Shown here in pieces: positions 5,349 to 10,000 of a stretch of DNA of 10,000 nucleotides (positions are counted from its first letter, which is position 1; each line of letters begins with the position of its first letter). A model generated the notes under the pieces. That model saw only the letters and a program-made list of their open reading frames with translations. It did no database searches and was not told the origin of the DNA. The stretch comes from Candidatus Hydrogenedens sp. (GTDB lineage Bacteria; Hydrogenedentota; Hydrogenedentia; Hydrogenedentales; Hydrogenedentaceae), in the NCBI GenBank assembly GCA_020216745.1, contig JAIWNQ010000273.1:1-10000 (forward strand), written 5' to 3'. Position numbers and translations under genes: made by a program.

Positions 5349-8300
5349 ATGAATTGGAAAATTTTCCTTTCCAAGGGAGTTATACAAGCAGTTTTTGTTT
5401 TAGTATTGTTAATAATTATAGGTCTTGCTCTTGCGTTCTTATTAGCCCCTGAAAAACCGGAAGCACCACCTCGCTCAAAAATTTCCTATGAAGGTAAACC
5501 AACCTCATCACCGAAGCCAACAAAACAATATGATGAGATTCTTCCCGAGACGCCATCTTCTACAGAACCTGTAAAAACAGAGAGACAAACCTCTCCACAG
5601 TCCACTCCAAAAACAGAGGAAGACATTGAGCAGGAACAAAAAGAGTTCCCGGTTATTGTAAAAGTATTGGATGGTGAAACAAATCAACCTATTGCAGGTG
5701 CACAGGTTTTATTGGCTACAGGCATGACACATAAAAAAGGTCCAACAATAACCAGTTCCATTACAGGAAGGGATGCCTCTCAATATTATATTGAATCGCG
5801 AAAGGTTCGTGGACCTTTTTCTACCAATACCGAGGGCATCGCACAGTTGTCTTTGTATAGTGGTGAGTTAGAGCGATATCGTAAAGAAAGTATGAGGATT
5901 GTTGTAAAATCAGGAGATTATATACAGGAAGAGGAACAGATATCGTCTATTAATATAGAAGAGACAAAGCCGACAGAGGTCGTTATTCGATTATATAAAG
6001 GAGGAACAATTGAAGGAAAAGTGGTCGAAGAGGGAAGCAATATGGGAGCAAGTGGAATCAAGATTTTTATTGATCAGGGCTCCAATCCTTTCCTTAAACA
6101 GGGAAAACTCATACCTGAAAGCACGTCAATAACAGATGAAGAAGGCAATTTTAAACTGACAGGATTAATACCAGGCACCTATGGCTTATATGTCTCAGTA
6201 GAAGGCACACCGTATTTGCCAAGTAAAAAGGAAATTCCCTATAAAAAGGTAACTTTGGTGTCTCCAAAAGACTCACAAAAAGGGATTATATTCAAAGTTG
6301 AGCCCGCAGGTATGATATGGGGATATATAATGAATATGTCAGGAGAACCTGTATCGGGTGCACAAATTATGTTAACCACCTCACAAAGTATTTTTACACA
6401 GGCAGTTAATGCGTTTTTGACAAAAGAGGGTCCAAAGTCAACATCCTCAGACAGTACTGGGTATTACGAGTTAGGTGGTGTGGCTCTGAATCAAGAATGG
6501 AGACTCTATGTAACCGCTGAAGGAAATTATACCCCACAATTAAGTGATGTCTTTGCGTTAACCCCTTCTTACCGTGTTGTAAGGGTTGATATTAATATGT
6601 TCGATGGCGGTTCGGTGGCTGGTTCTATCCGTGATACCGATGGGAAACCTGTGTCAAATGCAGAGGTGCTATGTATGCCTGAATATCGTGCTATTTTTTC
6701 TCCATTAGACCAACCTACTGCATTTCGTAGTGTGACATCACAAGAAGATGGTACCTATTTATTAACGGGGTTGCCTCCAGGAAATTTCCAGGTTATGGCA
6801 TGGAAAGCAGGATTTAAAGTGCCTCTTTCAGGAGTAAAGATTTCAAGTGATGGCTTTTCTCGGCTTGATGGTATCAACTTCACATTAGAGCCTATTGATA
6901 AAGGAGACCTTTCTGTTTTCGGGAAAGTAACGAATCCACAAGGACAACCTTTAAGTGGTGCGGATGTGAATCTGGAAGGGGTAACCACAGCAGGTTTCCA
7001 ATCAGAAGAACATTCTACCACTACGGATAGTTCAGGAATGTATCGAATTGATGGTGTGAATATTGGGTATTATGAGTTGCGTGTTTCCTATCCTGGGTAT
7101 GTTACGCGCACACTATATAACGTCCGCTTTAATCAGCCAACGGATATTGTTCTTCAGACCTTTGGCGTTATCCGTGGACAGGTGCTTGTTAAAGAGACGG
7201 GTTCACCATTAGAACAACCGTTTACTATTAAGGCAACTCCTTCCGCTTATAGTGCTGATGAATCGGGTGATATTGCATTTGCTCAATATACAACCGAACC
7301 CGTTGAGGGGTCATTTACAGATAAAGAGGGTAGATTTGAACTTGAATTGGGTCCTGGAGCCTTTGACCTTGTCGCAACGGCTGAAGAGTATGTTGAAGGA
7401 CGGGCTCAAGTCACAGTGCGTGAAGGAGAGACCGTCGAGGTAAAAATATATGTTTCGAAACAAGGGGCTGTCGTTGCAGGAAAGGTTACTATCCGAGGTG
7501 GTGGAAACCCACAAGGAACGAGGGTATTTTTAATTCGAGCCGAATCAGAGACAGAAGCGATGAGTAAAGTGCTTTTAGCAGACGAGGCAACAGGGACAAA
7601 GGTTCAAGGTGTCGGAGATGATGGGGCATTCCGTTTTGAAGCAGTTGCAGAAGGTAACTATGTTGTCGTTGCCCAACATGAAGGTTATGCAATGGCTAAT
7701 AGTGGTTTAATATCTCTTAATCCAGGACAGCGAATGGAAAATATTACCATTACACTAAGTTCAGGAGGTGGATTGGAAGGACATATTTATATTGATGGTA
7801 AACTGGCAGGAAATGCAATGGTCATTATTTTAGGTCCAGGTGGATTAAAAACAACAAATGCTGATGAAAGTGGCTATTATTCCTTTGAAGGACTGTCAAG
7901 CGGTGTATATCAATTAGTTGCTTCACCTGTAGGTGCCTCCGATGTCAATGAGGTTGAAGATATAAATATGAGTGGACTTTTTGAAACAAGGGGTGTTCCA
8001 GTTGAAGTTAAAGAGGGACAAACAACACGATTTGATTTTGGCCGAATGGGCGGAACCCGAATTGAAGGACGTTGCAATCCTGCTCCACCTATTGGAGGTA
8101 TAGCATTACTACGTCCACCTTCTGGAAGAACGTATGCTTTCGGACAAATCGTTAATATGGATGAATTGGTCGGAAGTATGAGCACCATGGTTAATCCATT
8201 GGGGGGAAATTTCGTTTTTGAAGATGTCCCTACTGGTGAATGGCAATTGGATATTTATTATGTTCAATTTGGCCGTGGTGTTCGGTATGTGTATACAGTT

Positions 8301-8360
8301 ATCGTTGATGTTAAAGGTGAAGAACCCGTAATGAATATTGATTGCATGGTTCGATTGTAA
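5349..8360 (+). CDS. Membrane-anchored protein with nine carboxypeptidase-regulatory-like domains
   Basis: The product has 1003 residues. ATG 5349 has AAGGA at 5336-5340. One transmembrane helix lies at about 11-33 with no clear cleavage site, so it is probably a signal anchor. A Pro/Thr/Ser/Glu-rich linker spans about 35-98. Nine beta-sandwich domains of roughly 95-110 residues follow, starting near 101, 219, 320, 421, 520, 606, 706, 807 and 902. Most start with a GG-x-(I/V/L)-x-G-x-V strand, then 'G-x-P-(V/L)-(S/A)-(G/N)-A-x-V', 'T-D-x-x-G-x-(Y/F)-x-(L/F)-x-G-(L/V)-x-x-G-x-Y', and a closing 'I/L-x-L-x-x-GG'. This is the CarboxypepD_reg/prealbumin-like pattern. The last domain is shorter and has two of the few cysteines (909 and 998). 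No catalytic domain was recognised. It likely lies outside the inner membrane as a structural, adhesive or ligand-binding rod. The ABC ATPase gene follows after 27 bp, so the protein may work with, or be an accessory of, that transporter; this is inference. Confidence 0.9.
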   Translation: MNWKIFLSKGVIQAVFVLVLLIIIGLALAFLLAPEKPEAPPRSKISYEGKPTSSPKPTKQYDEILPETPSSTEPVKTERQTSPQSTPKTEEDIEQEQKEFPVIVKVLDGETNQPIAGAQVLLATGMTHKKGPTITSSITGRDASQYYIESRKVRGPFSTNTEGIAQLSLYSGELERYRKESMRIVVKSGDYIQEEEQISSINIEETKPTEVVIRLYKGGTIEGKVVEEGSNMGASGIKIFIDQGSNPFLKQGKLIPESTSITDEEGNFKLTGLIPGTYGLYVSVEGTPYLPSKKEIPYKKVTLVSPKDSQKGIIFKVEPAGMIWGYIMNMSGEPVSGAQIMLTTSQSIFTQAVNAFLTKEGPKSTSSDSTGYYELGGVALNQEWRLYVTAEGNYTPQLSDVFALTPSYRVVRVDINMFDGGSVAGSIRDTDGKPVSNAEVLCMPEYRAIFSPLDQPTAFRSVTSQEDGTYLLTGLPPGNFQVMAWKAGFKVPLSGVKISSDGFSRLDGINFTLEPIDKGDLSVFGKVTNPQGQPLSGADVNLEGVTTAGFQSEEHSTTTDSSGMYRIDGVNIGYYELRVSYPGYVTRTLYNVRFNQPTDIVLQTFGVIRGQVLVKETGSPLEQPFTIKATPSAYSADESGDIAFAQYTTEPVEGSFTDKEGRFELELGPGAFDLVATAEEYVEGRAQVTVREGETVEVKIYVSKQGAVVAGKVTIRGGGNPQGTRVFLIRAESETEAMSKVLLADEATGTKVQGVGDDGAFRFEAVAEGNYVVVAQHEGYAMANSGLISLNPGQRMENITITLSSGGGLEGHIYIDGKLAGNAMVIILGPGGLKTTNADESGYYSFEGLSSGVYQLVASPVGASDVNEVEDINMSGLFETRGVPVEVKEGQTTRFDFGRMGGTRIEGRCNPAPPIGGIALLRPPSGRTYAFGQIVNMDELVGSMSTMVNPLGGNFVFEDVPTGEWQLDIYYVQFGRGVRYVYTVIVDVKGEEPVMNIDCMVRL

Positions 8361-8387
8361 AAAATAGAAATAAGGAAGCATTATTCA

Positions 8388-9308
8388 GTGGCATTAATTG
8401 ATGTTGAAAACTTAAAGGTTTCGTATGGAGACTTTGTTGCAATAGATGGCATCTCATTTAGTTTAGAGCCTGGGGTCATCGGATTAATTGGACCGAACGG
8501 TGCAGGAAAAACGACGCTTATCCGTAGTTTTTTGGGCTTCATCCGTCCTCAGCAAGGCAAAATATATATTGCGGGGAATGAATTGCCGAAGGACATTCTC
8601 AAGGTTAGAGCCATAGTCGGGCACATGCCAGAGCGTGAAGTTGTTAGTCCGAAAGTTACAGCGGTAAGTTTCCTTGTCTACTGTGGTCGACTTGTTGGAA
8701 TGTCATATATAGATGCTCTGGAACGTTCCCACGAGGTATTAAACTATGTAGGATTACAGGAAGCAAGATATAGACCTATGCAGACCTATTCTACGGGTAT
8801 GCTACAACGAGTGAAATTGGCTCAGTCCATCCTACATGACCCAAAGATTTTGATACTGGATGAACCGACCAATGGTTTAGATCCAGATGGACGCTTAGAA
8901 ATGTTACAATTAATAAAAGAAATTTCAGTTCAACGTGGGGTTACCACCATTCTTTCAACCCATTTACTGCCAGATGTACAAAATCTTTGCTCTCAAGTGG
9001 TGGTTTTGAATAAGGGCAAATTGGTTTTCTGTGGAGATTTGCAATCACTTTTTGAAAGTAAAGTAAATCATTATGAAGTGTCCGTTCAAGATAATGAAGA
9101 CCTGTTTATGGAGGAACTTACTCGCATGGGAATTCAATTTGAGGTGCTACCTCGTGGTATTTTATCCGTAAAATTGCCAGATTCACTTACAAGGGAAGAA
9201 CTATTCCACTGTGCCAAAAGAGCCAATACCATCATCCGTATGTTTGTCCCTGCGGGTGGGGACCTTACGACTCTTTTTCAATCATCATTGGTGAAAGAAG
9301 AGGTGTAG
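8388..9308 (+). CDS. ABC transporter ATP-binding protein (ABC-2 type exporter)
   Basis: The product has 306 residues and starts with GTG at 8388, preceded by AAGGA (8372-8376) at 11-nt spacing; the conserved N-terminal strand ALIDVENLKVSYGDFVAIDG begins immediately after it. Nucleotide-binding motifs are complete: Walker A GPNGAGKTT (35-43), a signature-type YSTGMLQR (134-141, the usual ABC-2 variant of LSGGQ), Walker B ILILDEP (154-160), D-loop GLDP (163-166) and switch His 192 in STHLL. The Q-loop position reads GHMPE. The C-terminal part from about 225 (NHYEVSVQDNEDLFMEELTR and onward) is the regulatory extension seen in exporters of the NatA/CcmA/DrrA kind. The enzyme hydrolyses ATP at the inner face of the membrane to power the permease that starts 6 bp downstream. 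The substrate is unknown. It is probably co-transcribed with the upstream multidomain protein. Confidence 0.95.
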   Translation: MALIDVENLKVSYGDFVAIDGISFSLEPGVIGLIGPNGAGKTTLIRSFLGFIRPQQGKIYIAGNELPKDILKVRAIVGHMPEREVVSPKVTAVSFLVYCGRLVGMSYIDALERSHEVLNYVGLQEARYRPMQTYSTGMLQRVKLAQSILHDPKILILDEPTNGLDPDGRLEMLQLIKEISVQRGVTTILSTHLLPDVQNLCSQVVVLNKGKLVFCGDLQSLFESKVNHYEVSVQDNEDLFMEELTRMGIQFEVLPRGILSVKLPDSLTREELFHCAKRANTIIRMFVPAGGDLTTLFQSSLVKEEV

Positions 9309-9314
9309 TAAAAT

Positions 9315-10000
9315 ATGCCAGTATATACGTTTTCATACAGACCTTTTGAAGGAAAATATCTTCGCCACTTCCGATGGTGGGTTGTCTTTCTCGAAGAAGT
9401 GCGATTATGGAATCGCGCACGTATCTTCCAGCTTCTGGCTTTATTAGGTTTATTACAGCCTATTGCAAGATTTATTCAGATTATTATGTACAATGCGGCA
9501 ATGCAAGACCCTAACCATCCTTTGGCACCTGTGATTCGTTCTGTAGTGTGGTTAAAGGTGGATAGTGAGTTATATTACCATTTTATTCGATTGCAGGCAC
9601 CTATCGTATTTCTCGTATTACTCTATGTAGGTGCAGGAGCAATATGTGCAGACCGTAAAAATCGGCTTTGGGATATTTATTTTTCAAAACCTATTCACTG
9701 GTATGATTATTTAACGGGGAAAATCTTTGCAGTTGCTTTTTGTGGTTACTGCCTAACTTTTATACCATCGATTTTGCTAATGTTTGTAGATTATGCTACC
9801 AAGAAAAATTCTACATGGATAGACATGTTTTCTTATATACCCATTATGGGGAATAGCTTCTTATTCTCCTCCGTTATCGTCATACCAACAGCATTGGGGA
9901 TTGTCTGTGCCTCGAGTGTCTTTCCCACAGAGAACATTACTGTAATTAGTGTCGTAACCATTATTATTGCTAATACCTCCTTAGCAGGGCTCTTATCTAA
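9315..10000 (+). CDS. ABC-2 type transporter permease (3' end beyond window)
   Basis: The frame opens at ATG 9315, 6 bp after the ATPase stop codon, and stays open to the right edge: 228 complete codons, so the C-terminus is missing. An AGAGG site lies just inside the end of the ATPase gene. The N-terminus (MPVYTFSYRPFEGKYLRHFR) is cytoplasmic and basic. Hydrophobic segments lie at about 38-58, 92-112, 138-160, 185-206 and 210-228. After the second comes GAGAICADRKNRLWDIYFSK, then PIHWYDYLTGK, matching the ABC-2 family hallmark (G-x-I-x-x-D-R-x-x-x-x-x-x-Y-x-S-(K/R)-P...YxxGK). It should be the membrane subunit of the exporter powered by the preceding ATPase. No substrate can be deduced. A further permease or accessory gene may follow beyond the window. 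Confidence 0.9.
   Translation, partial: MPVYTFSYRPFEGKYLRHFRWWVVFLEEVRLWNRARIFQLLALLGLLQPIARFIQIIMYNAAMQDPNHPLAPVIRSVVWLKVDSELYYHFIRLQAPIVFLVLLYVGAGAICADRKNRLWDIYFSKPIHWYDYLTGKIFAVAFCGYCLTFIPSILLMFVDYATKKNSTWIDMFSYIPIMGNSFLFSSVIVIPTALGIVCASSVFPTENITVISVVTIIIANTSLAGLLS

Noticed and set aside
6755..8381. Several short frames of 63-92 codons on both strands within and at the end of the nine-domain gene
   Set aside because: All are shadows of the long, internally repetitive coding frame and lack independent ribosome sites or recognisable motifs.

Overview
The window is AT-rich bacterial DNA (coding roughly 40% GC by eye, intergenic stretches much lower) with no rRNA, tRNA, insertion sequence or CRISPR array. 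A lipobox protein and Sec-exported or membrane-anchored beta-rich proteins suggest a diderm bacterium. The first gene combines a GLUG beta-repeat region, PASTA-like domains carrying cysteine pairs, and Glu-Gly-rich 'EGEG...EGTP' repeats. Together with the multi-domain carboxypeptidase-regulatory-like protein, this recalls Candidatus Hydrogenedentota or related Planctomycetes/Lentisphaerae-type bacteria. That placement rests on family style and is an inference.

Left part, minus strand (1-2809). A large secreted surface protein enters at 1599 and runs off the left edge inside a tandem 14-residue repeat. An AT-rich spacer (1600-1971) follows. Next comes a two-gene minus-strand unit: an LsrG/YgiN-like antibiotic-biosynthesis-monooxygenase-domain protein (2809-2513), then a small lipoprotein (2475-1972).

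Middle part, plus strand (3179-5221). After a 369-bp AT-rich divergent spacer with a possible upstream mini-ORF, three genes form a probable operon. They are a membrane-anchored DUF4097-type beta-repeat protein, an ECF sigma factor, and an overlapping two-helix membrane protein that is best read as its putative, zinc-less anti-sigma partner. Terminator-like hairpins end the operon, and the stem of the outer hairpin overlaps a good promoter for the next gene.

Right part, plus strand (5349-10000). A 1003-residue protein has one N-terminal membrane helix, a Pro/Thr-rich linker and nine consecutive carboxypeptidase-regulatory-like beta-sandwich domains. It lies 27 bp ahead of an ABC ATPase, and 6 bp further on begins an ABC-2 type permease cut by the right edge. 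The spacing suggests one transcript.

The region as a whole reads as an envelope-oriented locus: a regulatory sigma/membrane-protein unit beside a surface-type multidomain protein and an ABC-2 transporter. The functional link between the two plus-strand units is inferred from adjacency only. No known defence, mobile or biosynthetic system was recognised.
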